Shown here in pieces: positions 26,607 to 35,236 of a stretch of 38,955 nucleotides of DNA. Below the pieces are notes generated by a model. That model was not told the DNA's origin. It was given only the letters and a program-made list of their open reading frames with translations, and made no database searches. Both the position numbers and the translations under genes were made by a program. How positions within the stretch are numbered: the stretch's first letter is position 1; every line of letters begins with the position of its first letter. This stretch comes from Firmicutes bacterium AF25-13AC. GTDB lineage: Bacteria; Bacillota; Clostridia; Lachnospirales; Lachnospiraceae. The stretch is from NCBI GenBank assembly GCA_003478935.1, contig QUFP01000039.1, forward strand, positions 1 to 38,955. Reading direction: 5' to 3'.

Positions 26607-26622
26607 GTTAGTATTATCTAAC
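26607..26622. promoter_or_regulatory. operator-like palindrome GTTAG-N6-CTAAC
   Basis: GTTAGTATTATCTAAC lies within a longer perfect inverted repeat with arms GAAGTTAG (26604-26611) and CTAACTTC (26618-26625). It begins a few bases after the ABC promoter -10, as at 18477. Likely site for a common repressor. Confidence 0.65.
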
Positions 26623-26627
26623 TTCAT

Positions 26628-26656
26628 ATTATACGAGCTTTTATAAAGAAAAACAA
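26628..26656 (-). promoter_or_regulatory. promoter of the ABC exporter operon
   Basis: Minus-strand -35 TTGTTT (26651-26656) and perfect -10 TATAAT (26628-26633), 17-bp spacer. The -35 lies inside the T-rich tail of the terminator of the preceding peptidase gene. Confidence 0.75.
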
Positions 26657-26694
26657 CCAGCACTATTGAGAGTTTTTCTCAATAAATACTGGTT
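26640..26694 (-). terminator. intrinsic terminator of the M24 peptidase gene
   Basis: On the minus strand AACCAG (26694-26689 side) and CTGGTT enclose ATTGAGA/TCTCAAT with a 5-nt loop, followed by GTTTTTCTTTAT. A long stem with an internal loop and a T-rich tail that also forms the next promoter's -35. Confidence 0.72.
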
Positions 26695-26724
26695 GCTATT
26701 ATTACCCGGTAGTTTTGTGAGGGG

Positions 26725-26757
26725 TTCACCCTATACGCATTGATATAGCTTGGTGAA
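26725..26757. repeat. inverted repeat directly after the M24 peptidase stop
   Basis: TTCACC-CTATA (26725-26735) and TATAG...GGTGAA (26744-26757) form an imperfect hairpin abutting the stop codon. Probably a 3'-UTR structure preceding the terminator. Confidence 0.45.
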
Positions 26758-27858
26758 TTACTCTTCTGGCACTTCAATTAAATCTTTCGTAAAATGGTTG
26801 AGTACCTTGCATCCGTCTTCGGTGACGAGTACCAAATCCTCAACACGAACGCCGAAGTTTCCGGTTAGGTAGATTCCTGGCTCGATGGAGAAGGTCATAC
26901 CTGGCTTTAATACATCAGTGTTTGCTGAAGAGACATCTCCTGCCTCATGAACTTCCTGACCAATGTTATGGCCGGTGCGATGTACAAAGTATGGGCCATA
27001 TCCCTGCTCTGTTATGTAATCTCTTGCGGCTGCATCGACATCACAGAAGCGAACACCAGGCTTTACTGCTGCGATTGCACGCTCGTTAGCTGTCTTTACG
27101 ATGTTGTAAACTTTCTTTTGCTCTTCGCTTGCTGAACCTAAGAATACGGTTCTTGTCATATCGGAGCAATATCCGTTCCACAAGCATCCAATATCAAGAA
27201 TTACGCTGTCGCCAGATTTTCCTGTGGAATCGTCGTTGCTGTGATGCGGGTCAGCAGCATTTGCACCATAGCAGCAAATCGGATAGAAGGAAAATCCTTC
27301 TGAACCAAGATCATGATAAATATCAAGCAGCTTATCGGCAAGTTCCTTCTCTGTATAACCTTTGTTGACCTCTTTGATCAGACGCTCAACTGCCAGATCG
27401 TTTAATCTGGAGGCTTCGATCATAAACTCCTGCTCTTCATTTGTCTTAATCTGTCGAATCTTATCAATAATGTAAGAACCGTTCTTGTAAGTCAGATTTG
27501 GACGAAGTTCCATAAGACGAAGCAAAAACTTTGCTGCCCAGTTTTTATCAATGCCAATCACGCCAGTTTCTGCAATCTTCTCAGAAAGAATTGCAACGCA
27601 GTCATCAACGTCATCAACATACGTAACCGGCCAAATCGGATTATCTCCCTGTGGGTACAGCTTGCTTATTACAAGCTCAGTCTTGCCGGCTGCTACATCA
27701 AATACAAGAACCATCAGACGCTCGCCCGGGTTCATGAGTCTTCCCATCAGATAGTTGATGGAGGCAGGATCGCTTACAATAAGCTGATCCATGCCATTTT
27801 CCTTCATTGATGCAAAAACCTTTTGTGCTCTTTCTTTAAATACCGTCTCTTTTGCCAT
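26758..27858 (-). CDS. M24-family aminopeptidase (Xaa-Pro type)
   Basis: A ~366-residue cytoplasmic metallopeptidase. A creatinase-like N-terminal domain (about residues 1-125: DQLIVSDPASINYLMGR) precedes the pita-bread catalytic domain. Metal ligands are recognisable: Asp in ILDIGCLWNGYCSDMTRTVF, His in HRTGHNIG, Glu in FSIEPGIY and a late Glu in GVRVEDLVLV. The pattern fits Xaa-Pro dipeptidase/aminopeptidase P. The ATG at 27858 is preferred (AAAGG upstream); an in-frame ATG lies 39 bases earlier. It is 59 nt downstream of the deacetylase-like gene and may share its transcript. Confidence 0.93.
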   Translation of the reverse strand: MAKETVFKERAQKVFASMKENGMDQLIVSDPASINYLMGRLMNPGERLMVLVFDVAAGKTELVISKLYPQGDNPIWPVTYVDDVDDCVAILSEKIAETGVIGIDKNWAAKFLLRLMELRPNLTYKNGSYIIDKIRQIKTNEEQEFMIEASRLNDLAVERLIKEVNKGYTEKELADKLLDIYHDLGSEGFSFYPICCYGANAADPHHSNDDSTGKSGDSVILDIGCLWNGYCSDMTRTVFLGSASEEQKKVYNIVKTANERAIAAVKPGVRFCDVDAAARDYITEQGYGPYFVHRTGHNIGQEVHEAGDVSSANTDVLKPGMTFSIEPGIYLTGNFGVRVEDLVLVTEDGCKVLNHFTKDLIEVPEE

Positions 27859-27917
27859 CTCTTTTGTCTGCCTTTCTGTCTTTATCTTTATATCCATGTA
27901 TGCCAGACTTCTCGTTT

Positions 27918-29672
27918 TTACTTTGTTACCGGCGTTGGTCTGGACCAGTCAAATACTAATCTTGAATCAATCAATGCTGACAAACGATCCTTTGCACCTG
28001 ATGACGGATCTACATAGGAGCTGATTGCTTCCCACATACGCTGTCCGTCTACATTAGCGCGTCCCATACGGAAATATTCATTTCCAAGCTGTGTCCATCC
28101 AAGGTTTGAGTCAACGCTGCAGAAGTAGTTAAATCCTAACTCCTTTAACAGCTGATACTTTTGATTTGCAGGATCATAGCCTCTCCAGGAGCCCTCATAC
28201 AAATCTTCGCCCTGCGGATAAATGATTATATCAACATCACCAAGAAGCGGCTTTACCTCGCGATCCCACAAATGGGAATCAGACTCAAAACGCTCATATG
28301 ATCCAGAATCACCGACCTTGTTGTGACCCCATGTATGACTTGCAAACAGCCATCCATCGTCACGACATGCCTGTGCTACCTGCTTTGCGCTCTCCTTATC
28401 CTGCTCGATATTAGGATTTGGCTGATACATAGTCTGCTTCTTCTTTAAGTTGTTCTCCAGATTCCATGAGAAATACTGATCAAAGTAATCGCAGTTACTG
28501 TTGTACCAGAAATCACTTGTACGATATCCAAAAATACCCTCATATCCAGTCAGAGCAATGATACCCTTAGCGCCGCGATATGAAAAGTCTGGATGAGTCT
28601 CAACAAAATCATCAAGAATCGGAACAACATCATATGAACCATAGCTTAGGCTGCCATCTGGATTCGTATATTCACTTGTCGGAGTTCCATCCTCACCAAC
28701 AACAAGCTTGCTTGCAAAGCCATGACCTGTCATGTATTCGTAGTAGCTTACATCATCAACAGACAAAACAAATGGCTTCTTGCCTTCTGGAAGATAAATC
28801 GGCTGATGCTTCATAACCTGTGTGCCATCTGCCTGTGTCTCATATGATGCCACATCATAGATGCTTACAAGCACATATCCTCTTGTATACATTTCTTCAA
28901 GAATACGGCAAAACTCATCCACTGTAGTCATTACATAGTTGTAATCCTTTACCTTGTTCATACCATCCTGCTTGCTGATTGCGATGTTATCATCAAAGGC
29001 TCTGCTTGTATCAACAACAAGCGTATGGAAGAAAATATGAGGAATTGTGCTGTTATCTGCGTAGACAACAGCCTCGCTCTTTCTCTGCTCATAATCTGCA
29101 ATGGCTGCTGTATAAGCTGCGTTGCTCTCATATCCTGATACTGACTGGATCTTTGCAATTGCGCCGTCATAATCATACATCGCTGCTAAATAATTAGCAT
29201 CATCAAGCACACTATCTCCAGTCTTTTCCAGTACATATTCCCATGCTGGCTCTGTTTCCATAGAACCTGCCTGACGCTCTGGAACAATCATATTTCCATT
29301 CGCATCATTCTCATATGTCTGCGGCTCCATCATAGTTGCCTGTCCTGCTGCCTGTGTCTGACCAGCTGCGGACTCAGCCTGTGCAGCTTCTGTCTGCGCC
29401 TGCGTCTGAACTTCCTCAGTATTTGCCTCGCTTCCTGATGAACTTGTCAGCGCAGCTTCCTGCGTCACAGAAGGCGTATTTTGTGATACTGCCTGCGTAT
29501 TGCCTGTTTTTCCACCAAAACCGACAGTCTCTCCGTTTCCTACACGGCTGATCTGCCAAATCAAAATGATTAGTACAGCAAATAAAAGAATCAGCAGTGT
29601 CACACAAACTACAATCAGGCCTGTGCCTTTTTTCTTTTTTCGCTTGTTTTTTCCTGTATCTTTCTGACTCAT
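27918..29672 (-). CDS. membrane-anchored polysaccharide deacetylase-like protein
   Basis: A 584-residue protein with a lysine-rich cytoplasmic start, one membrane anchor (about residues 18-43) and a ~100-residue low-complexity linker rich in T, Q, A, S and E. The extracellular domain resembles the NodB fold: LSVDDVSYYEYM gives candidate Asp residues and LFASHTWGHNKVG gives the HxxxH metal pair. A late YPQGEDLYEG and FNYFCSVDSN follow. The NodB-like region carries long insertions relative to small PgdA-type enzymes. It probably acts on cell-wall or surface polysaccharide, but activity is inferred. Start follows GGAGA. Confidence 0.85.
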   Translation of the reverse strand: MSQKDTGKNKRKKKKGTGLIVVCVTLLILLFAVLIILIWQISRVGNGETVGFGGKTGNTQAVSQNTPSVTQEAALTSSSGSEANTEEVQTQAQTEAAQAESAAGQTQAAGQATMMEPQTYENDANGNMIVPERQAGSMETEPAWEYVLEKTGDSVLDDANYLAAMYDYDGAIAKIQSVSGYESNAAYTAAIADYEQRKSEAVVYADNSTIPHIFFHTLVVDTSRAFDDNIAISKQDGMNKVKDYNYVMTTVDEFCRILEEMYTRGYVLVSIYDVASYETQADGTQVMKHQPIYLPEGKKPFVLSVDDVSYYEYMTGHGFASKLVVGEDGTPTSEYTNPDGSLSYGSYDVVPILDDFVETHPDFSYRGAKGIIALTGYEGIFGYRTSDFWYNSNCDYFDQYFSWNLENNLKKKQTMYQPNPNIEQDKESAKQVAQACRDDGWLFASHTWGHNKVGDSGSYERFESDSHLWDREVKPLLGDVDIIIYPQGEDLYEGSWRGYDPANQKYQLLKELGFNYFCSVDSNLGWTQLGNEYFRMGRANVDGQRMWEAISSYVDPSSGAKDRLSALIDSRLVFDWSRPTPVTK

Positions 29673-29816
29673 GTTTCTCCAATCTGCTGGGGACTTCCCC
29701 GGCGTATTTTATTAAATCGGCCCCCTTTCGTAACTTTCCCAGCCGATTACATCAAAAATGATTGTACCTCATTTTCGTACAAAATACCATAACTTTTTTC
29801 TTACGGACTTCTTACG
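29673..29816 (-). other. leader region with two hairpins between ctpA-like gene and the deacetylase-like gene
   Basis: On the minus strand this 144-nt gap holds an inverted repeat AATCGGC/GCCGATT (29715-29721, 29742-29748) and a compact hairpin with GGGGA/TCCCC arms (about 29689-29702) immediately before the GGAGA ribosome site. Neither has a T tract. Confidence 0.45.
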
Positions 29817-31175
29817 TCACTCCGCCGCAATCTGCTCTTTCACATTTTCTATTGCTTTTTGCAGCTGATTATCCTCACTTTTTTCGATTGTCAGTTTTGT
29901 CTTAAGTTCTTCGTTTAGATCTACCTCTACATCTGGAGTGATGCCTTCTTTGTGTATACATGTGCCGCGTGGTGTAAAATAACGTGATACTGTGATTTTA
30001 ATTGCACTTCCATCGTTAAATGGCAAAATGCTTTGCACGATTCCTTTTCCAAAGGTCTGTGTTCCGATGATTGTTCCTGTCTCATAATCTTGAATGGCAC
30101 CCGAAAAAATCTCAGATGCTGACGCACTGTTTCCATTTACGAGCACAGCAAGCGGAAGATCGAAATAATGCTCTGCATCGGACGTATAGGTATCTCCTTC
30201 TCCATTTTTATCCTCTGTGTAGACAATGGTGCCTTCCGGAAGCATGTAGTCAAGCATATCTACAACGCAGCTTAACAGACCTCCAGGATTGTCACGAATA
30301 TCTACAATCAGACCTTCCATGCCCTGTGCCTTTAAATCATCAACTGCTGCTATATATTGGTCTGACGTAACTTCATCAAACTCTGTCACCTGAACATAGC
30401 CAATATTGTCCTCTAACATCTCATATGCAACTGTCGGGACTTCAATTTTTCTTCGCTCAACAGTAAAATCATAATACTTATCTTCTGACTCACGATATAG
30501 GCGTATATCAACTGTAGTACCGCCCTCTCCCTTGATCCAAGAAACAACAGTGCTTACGTCGATGCCGCTTACATCATTCCCGGCAACCTCTATTAAAATA
30601 TCGCCCGGAAGCATACCGGCCTCGGCACCAGGACATCCCTCAAACGGACGCACAACAGTAATGATCTTTGTCTGAACATTCTGTGATACAACAACACCTA
30701 TTCCCTCATAGCTTCCGCTTGTTGATTCCATCAGTGTCTGATATTCATCTGCCGTGTAATAGCATGAATATGGATCATCAAGCGCATTCATAAAGCCTTT
30801 ATAAATGTTATCCTGATAATCCTTAGCATCTGCCGTATCAAATAAAAAGTAATCATCGGCACACTGTTCAAGAAGCTTTAATTTTGTCATCAGTTCATCT
30901 GTGATGGCCTCCTGATTCTGTGACTCGACTGTAGATGATGTTGCTGTCTTCGTTCCTCTCGATGAATATGCTGTTGCGAGCGAACCGTAACGATAATGAC
31001 GGCTGAAATATATACCTGCCAGCGAACAGCCCATGATTGCTGCTGCCGCACCTACTGCCATACCTGCTGCAAAATTATTTTTTCTGTGTTTCTTTTTGCC
31101 TGTTTGAAGCTCATTTTTTTCCTCTATTGTTTCAGCATCTTCATTTAACTGTCTGTTTTTTTCTTCCACTTGCAT
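29817..31175 (-). CDS. S41-family C-terminal processing peptidase (CtpA-like)
   Basis: A 452-residue serine protease anchored by one N-terminal membrane segment (about residues 36-58). A PDZ domain (around 150-235: GYEGIGVVVSQNVQTKIITV-like, PGAEAGMLPGDILIEVAG) selects C-terminal tails. The catalytic domain carries the nucleophile Ser in NGNSASASEIFSGA and the general-base Lys in TQTFGKGIVQSI. The active site should be extracytoplasmic. It lies upstream of the deacetylase-like gene, suggesting an envelope-maintenance cluster. GGAAAGGTGG precedes the ATG. Confidence 0.95.
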   Translation of the reverse strand: MQVEEKNRQLNEDAETIEEKNELQTGKKKHRKNNFAAGMAVGAAAAIMGCSLAGIYFSRHYRYGSLATAYSSRGTKTATSSTVESQNQEAITDELMTKLKLLEQCADDYFLFDTADAKDYQDNIYKGFMNALDDPYSCYYTADEYQTLMESTSGSYEGIGVVVSQNVQTKIITVVRPFEGCPGAEAGMLPGDILIEVAGNDVSGIDVSTVVSWIKGEGGTTVDIRLYRESEDKYYDFTVERRKIEVPTVAYEMLEDNIGYVQVTEFDEVTSDQYIAAVDDLKAQGMEGLIVDIRDNPGGLLSCVVDMLDYMLPEGTIVYTEDKNGEGDTYTSDAEHYFDLPLAVLVNGNSASASEIFSGAIQDYETGTIIGTQTFGKGIVQSILPFNDGSAIKITVSRYFTPRGTCIHKEGITPDVEVDLNEELKTKLTIEKSEDNQLQKAIENVKEQIAAE

Positions 31176-31262
31176 CCACCTTTCCTCTGAACAGTCAGAT
31201 CTATCAATGCTATTAGCATGACCAAAATCTGTCCGTCAATACTTTTGTATGCAAAACCAGAA

Positions 31263-31294
31263 GGGGGAAACAGACTCTTACGTCCGTTTCCCCC
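31263..31294. terminator. stable hairpin (terminator) between the PucR-type gene and ctpA-like gene
   Basis: GGGGGAAAC (31263-31271) pairs with GTTTCCCCC (31286-31294), with GAC/GTC inside. The T run is better on the plus strand (TTTTT), moderate on the minus (TTCTGGTTTT). It probably ends the regulator transcript. Confidence 0.7.
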
Positions 31295-31314
31295 GGTTTT
31301 TCTACGCTGGAGCC

Positions 31315-32397
31315 TTAGTTTTTCTCCATATAATTCATATACTTCACAACCATAAGCGCAATCTTAAAGGTAATCGCATCCTCAAATACACGCAGGTCTA
31401 ATCCAGTGCTCTTCTGAAGCTTGTCCAGACGATATACAAGTGTATTTCTGTGAATATACAGCTGTCTGGATGTCTCAGATACATTCAGGCTGTTCTCAAA
31501 GAACTTGTTGATTGTGGTCAATGTCTCATCGTCAAACTCATCTGGAGACTTGCCATCAAAAATCTCCTTGATAAACATACGACACAGCGGAATCGGAAGC
31601 TGATAAATTAGACGACCAATGCCAAGCTTAGCGTAAGCAACAACGTTCTTGTTGCTAAAGAAGATCTTTCCAACATCAAGTGCCATCTTTGCCTCTTTGT
31701 AGGATCTGGAAACTTCCTTTAACTCATTTACAACAGTTCCATATGCAACATGCACCTGACTCATTGCCTCTGTATTAAGCATATCAACCATAACCTGAGC
31801 TGTCTTCTCAAGATCATCCTGTGTCTCGCCCGGCTTTACCTCGCGAACAACGATGATATTCTTCTCATCAACTGCAGTGATGAAATCCTTTACTCTTCCG
31901 GTAAACAGGCTGCGTACCGTCTCAAGTGCATTGACATCCTTCTCATTCTTTGTCTCTATTACATAGACAACTCTCTTCGCAGATACTTCAATATGAAGCT
32001 TCTTTGCGCGATTATAGATATCTACCAACAGCAGGTTATCAAGAAGCAGGTTCTTAACGAAGTTATCCTTGTCAAAACGCTCCTTGTATGCAACTAACAG
32101 GTTCTGTACCTGGAATGCTGCAATCTTTCCTACCATGTAAACATCGTCACTGCCTCCCTTTGCCAGCATTACATATTCAAGCTGGTGCTCATCAAATACC
32201 TTAAAGAACTGGAATCCAGCAACTACCTGGCTGTCTGCCGGCGACAACGTAAAATTCACGATGGTCTCCGTGGTAATCTCCGGATCACCAAACGTAGATG
32301 CCAGCATGTTTCCGTCGGTATCGCATACACACAAATCAATTCGTGCGATATTTTTCAGCCCTTCAATTGTACTTTGCAAAATCTGGTTCGAAATCAT
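31315..32397 (-). CDS. PucR/CdaR-family transcriptional regulator
   Basis: A 360-residue regulator. The N-terminal ~130 residues resemble a sugar-diacid-recognition or GAF-like sensing domain (LCVCDTDGNMLASTFGDPE). A GGDEF-like middle section (about 145-260) follows. The C-terminal PucR HTH contains FFENSLNVSETSRQLYIHRN and TLVYRLDKLQKSTGLDLR, strongly conserved in this family. It lies 143 nt downstream of the sugar-ABC ATPase on the same strand. It may control carbohydrate uptake, but no target site is evident. Good AGGAAAG ribosome site. Confidence 0.92.
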   Translation of the reverse strand: MISNQILQSTIEGLKNIARIDLCVCDTDGNMLASTFGDPEITTETIVNFTLSPADSQVVAGFQFFKVFDEHQLEYVMLAKGGSDDVYMVGKIAAFQVQNLLVAYKERFDKDNFVKNLLLDNLLLVDIYNRAKKLHIEVSAKRVVYVIETKNEKDVNALETVRSLFTGRVKDFITAVDEKNIIVVREVKPGETQDDLEKTAQVMVDMLNTEAMSQVHVAYGTVVNELKEVSRSYKEAKMALDVGKIFFSNKNVVAYAKLGIGRLIYQLPIPLCRMFIKEIFDGKSPDEFDDETLTTINKFFENSLNVSETSRQLYIHRNTLVYRLDKLQKSTGLDLRVFEDAITFKIALMVVKYMNYMEKN

Positions 32398-32540
32398 ACT
32401 TTCCTCACATTCCGCCGCCGTAGCAGCTTATAGTTTTCACAGCTTACCGCCATTCCTTCTTATATTGTATAACATTTTTCGAGAAAAGAAAGGGAATGAA
32501 AATTTTTTACATTTCCCCAAAAAATCTTAATTTAATTCAA

Positions 32541-33647
32541 TTAGTTTAATACAACCAGCTCGCTATCCTTATCGAAGATATGGATTCTGCTCAGGTCAAG
32601 ACCCAGAGTCAGAGTATCGCCCGGTCTAGCAGTTGTTCTTGGGCTTACACGAGCGGTGAAGCTTGTCTCGTTGATATCGAAGTACAGGAATACCTCAGCA
32701 CCCAGAAGCTCGTACACACGGATTGTAGCAGTCAGAGTAGCACCCGGATAGTTGCTCATATCGCCATCATGGATATCCTCTGGACGAATACCGAAGCAAA
32801 CTTCCTTACCAACATAACCCTTCTGAACTAATACCTTACCCTTCTCATCTGGAAGAGTGATATCAGCGTTACCAAACTGAACATGTACCTGGTTGCCTAC
32901 CTGAACAACCTTAGCATCGATCAGGTTCATCTGCGGAGAACCGATGAATCCAGCAACGAACTTGTTAGCCGGCTTATCGTACAGGTTCTGCGGAGTATCT
33001 ACCTGCTGGATAACACCATCCTTAAGAACAACGATTCTGGTACCCAGAGTCATAGCCTCGGTCTGGTCATGTGTTACGTAGATGATGGTTGTACCTAATC
33101 TCTGATGCAGCTTGGAGATCTCGATTCTCATCTGTACACGAAGCTTTGCATCCAAGTTGGACAGAGGCTCATCCATCAGGAATACCTTTGGCTCACGCAC
33201 GATTGCACGACCCATAGCAACACGCTGTCTCTGACCACCGGAAAGAGCCTTCGGCTTACGATCAAGCAGATGCTCGATATCAAGGATCTTAGCTGCCTCA
33301 TGAACCAGCTTATCAATCTCAGCCTTCGGAACTTTTCTTAACTTAAGACCGAATGCCATGTTATCATATACAGACATATGCGGATACAGAGCGTAGTTCT
33401 GGAATACCATTGCGATATCTCTATCCTTTGGCTCTACGTCGTTAACGACCTTATCACCAATCTTTAACTCACCAGAAGAAATTTCCTCCAGACCTGCGAT
33501 CATACGAAGAGTAGTAGACTTACCACAACCAGACGGTCCTACGAAGATGATGAATTCCTTATCTGCGATCTCAAGGCTGAAATCCTTAACGCCGACAAAG
33601 CCGTTAGGATAAACCTTAGTTACATTCTTTAAAGACAAACTTGCCAT
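32541..33647 (-). CDS. ugpC: multiple-sugar ABC transporter ATP-binding protein (MsmK/UgpC type)
   Basis: A 368-residue ATPase. Walker A is GPSGCGKST, signature LSGGQRQRVAMGRA, Walker B KVFLMDEPLSNLDAKLR, and the H-loop IYVTHDQTEAMTLG. The C-terminal ~130 residues form the regulatory OB-fold (TOBE) domain, including FGIRPEDIHDG. This class commonly energises several different carbohydrate ABC importers in Firmicutes from a stand-alone gene; no permease or binding-protein gene is adjacent here, which fits. Strong GGGAGG ribosome site. Confidence 0.95.
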   Translation of the reverse strand: MASLSLKNVTKVYPNGFVGVKDFSLEIADKEFIIFVGPSGCGKSTTLRMIAGLEEISSGELKIGDKVVNDVEPKDRDIAMVFQNYALYPHMSVYDNMAFGLKLRKVPKAEIDKLVHEAAKILDIEHLLDRKPKALSGGQRQRVAMGRAIVREPKVFLMDEPLSNLDAKLRVQMRIEISKLHQRLGTTIIYVTHDQTEAMTLGTRIVVLKDGVIQQVDTPQNLYDKPANKFVAGFIGSPQMNLIDAKVVQVGNQVHVQFGNADITLPDEKGKVLVQKGYVGKEVCFGIRPEDIHDGDMSNYPGATLTATIRVYELLGAEVFLYFDINETSFTARVSPRTTARPGDTLTLGLDLSRIHIFDKDSELVVLN

Positions 33648-33824
33648 TTTGAATTTCCTCCCTAATTTTCGAAACTGTTGACAGTCAGTTTTCTGATATG
33701 GTTATAATACATGATTTCGTAATTTTTTACCATACTGTTTTTCACCAAAAAAACAACGACATTTTTATATATGTTGTACACCTAATTTTCACATTTTATT
33801 AGTGGGTTGAAAACGACATTTTTA
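33648..33824. other. intergenic region between ugpC and yitT with a 14-bp direct repeat
   Basis: AACGACATTTTTAT occurs at 33755-33768 and again at 33812-33825, reaching the yitT stop. A TTGACA...TATAAT pair on the plus strand has a 19-bp spacer and would read against yitT. I see no terminator with a good stem for yitT. Confidence 0.4.
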
Positions 33825-34700
33825 TTATATTTCCACAAAACCTTCACCCAATACTTCTCTTGAGTCATTTACTATCACAAAAGCTCTGCTGTCTGCTTCT
33901 AAAACGACATCTTTTATACGAGCAATTTCACGAGGAGATATAACGCAAATGAGAATTGTTTTGTCTTGATTTGTGTACATGCCTCTTCCCTGCAGTCCAG
34001 TGACACCTCTGCCAAGCTTCTCTATAATTTTCTCAGCAATCAACGCTGACTGATCTGAAATGATATAAAGCATTTTGGCCGAAGTACTTCCCTCCATGAT
34101 TCGATCTGAAACTTTCGCCGTCAGATAAACTACTATAATAGAGTAAAGCGCAATGCGAATTCCAAAAACCATAATTCCTACCGATGTAATAACTACATCA
34201 AGCAGCTGCATAAGCTTTGGCAATGAAATATAAGGAAAGAAATGATGTAAAATTGCACCGCACATATCAGTACCGCCTGTAGTTCCCTTTCCCAAAAAAA
34301 CAAGACCAACACCGATACCCATGCTGACACCACCAAAAACAGATGTCAAAAAAAGATCAGGTTCCTCCATCAGCTGTACATATGGGATCACTGCAAGCCA
34401 AAAAGAAAGGAGAAGTGATCCCGCCACTGTGCGCTTTGCAAAGTCCCATCCATTGATCTTTAATACAATAGGAACCATTGGCACATTTAAGATCAGGTTC
34501 GTTACCCACAGCGGAACACCATCAGGAACAATTCCCTTTGTCAGTTCCTTTACTATAATTGCAATTCCGGTAAAACCACCCGGGACCATTCCATCTGGAT
34601 CTAGGAAAAACTGAAGTGATACTGCAATAACTGCCGTACCTGCCACAATCAGCAGATATTCGGCAAGCTTTTTTTGTCGAATTGTAAGTTTTTGTAGCAT
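33825..34700 (-). CDS. YitT family membrane protein (DUF161/DUF2179)
   Basis: A 291-residue inner-membrane protein. The N-terminal two-thirds hold five or six hydrophobic segments with family motifs FFLDPDGMVPGGFTGIA and FLGKGTTGGTDM. The C-terminal ~80 residues are the soluble DUF2179 domain (GRGVTGLQGRGMYTNQDKT). Molecular function is unknown. Start follows AAGGAG. Confidence 0.93.
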   Translation of the reverse strand: MLQKLTIRQKKLAEYLLIVAGTAVIAVSLQFFLDPDGMVPGGFTGIAIIVKELTKGIVPDGVPLWVTNLILNVPMVPIVLKINGWDFAKRTVAGSLLLSFWLAVIPYVQLMEEPDLFLTSVFGGVSMGIGVGLVFLGKGTTGGTDMCGAILHHFFPYISLPKLMQLLDVVITSVGIMVFGIRIALYSIIVVYLTAKVSDRIMEGSTSAKMLYIISDQSALIAEKIIEKLGRGVTGLQGRGMYTNQDKTILICVISPREIARIKDVVLEADSRAFVIVNDSREVLGEGFVEI

Positions 34701-34822
34701 ATTTTCTCCTTAAACAACAAAGAAAGCAAAATCCTGCGAGGGATTTTCCTTTCTTTTCTCTTCTTATTATCCTATAATTCTTCTCAAAGTACCTTTTATT
34801 ATACAGAAACGGAGTTTTTTTT

Positions 34823-35236
34823 ATGATTTCTTATGAATCCTCATACTCAATACTGATCGGCCACCGTATCCGTAATGAACGAATTGCACTAGGTATGACA
34901 CAATCTGAATTTGCCAAACTGCTTGGCATCTCACCCAGCTATCTCGGTGCACTTGAGCGCGGCACACGCCCTGTCTCGCGAAGCATTATGAACCGCCTTC
35001 ACGAAAAAACACATATTTCCTACGATTACCTGCTTGAAGGACTCGAAAAGCCAGATGATACTATACCCATCATGCAAAATATCGTTGCGGAACCAGAACA
35101 TTATCGTGTCCGCCGCGATATTGGGCTTCTTCTTGCCTCCTGCTCTGTGCGGGAGGCAAAAGACTGCTACCAGCTGATTCATACTTATTTAGATCATCTA
35201 CGAAGCTCTGACAGCTCTAAATCAAAAGACGGCTAA
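34823..35236 (+). CDS. XRE-family helix-turn-helix transcriptional regulator
   Basis: A 137-residue protein with a Cro/C1-type HTH at about residues 12-66 (IGHRIRNERIALGMTQSEFA, then SPSYLGALERGTRPVSR). A C-terminal helical tail follows. Divergent from yitT. Its 3' end overlaps the convergent CPBP gene by 20 bases. Similar size and layout to the regulator at 16382. Confidence 0.9.
   Translation: MISYESSYSILIGHRIRNERIALGMTQSEFAKLLGISPSYLGALERGTRPVSRSIMNRLHEKTHISYDYLLEGLEKPDDTIPIMQNIVAEPEHYRVRRDIGLLLASCSVREAKDCYQLIHTYLDHLRSSDSSKSKDG

Noticed and set aside
33671..33705. Plus-strand TTGACA...TATAAT upstream of ugpC.
   Set aside because: The spacer is about 19 bp and the orientation is opposite to both neighbouring genes; no product would follow except antisense to yitT.
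33755..33825. Direct repeat AACGACATTTTTAT.
   Set aside because: Only two AT-rich copies, no insertion between them and no regulatory setting; likely simple-sequence coincidence.
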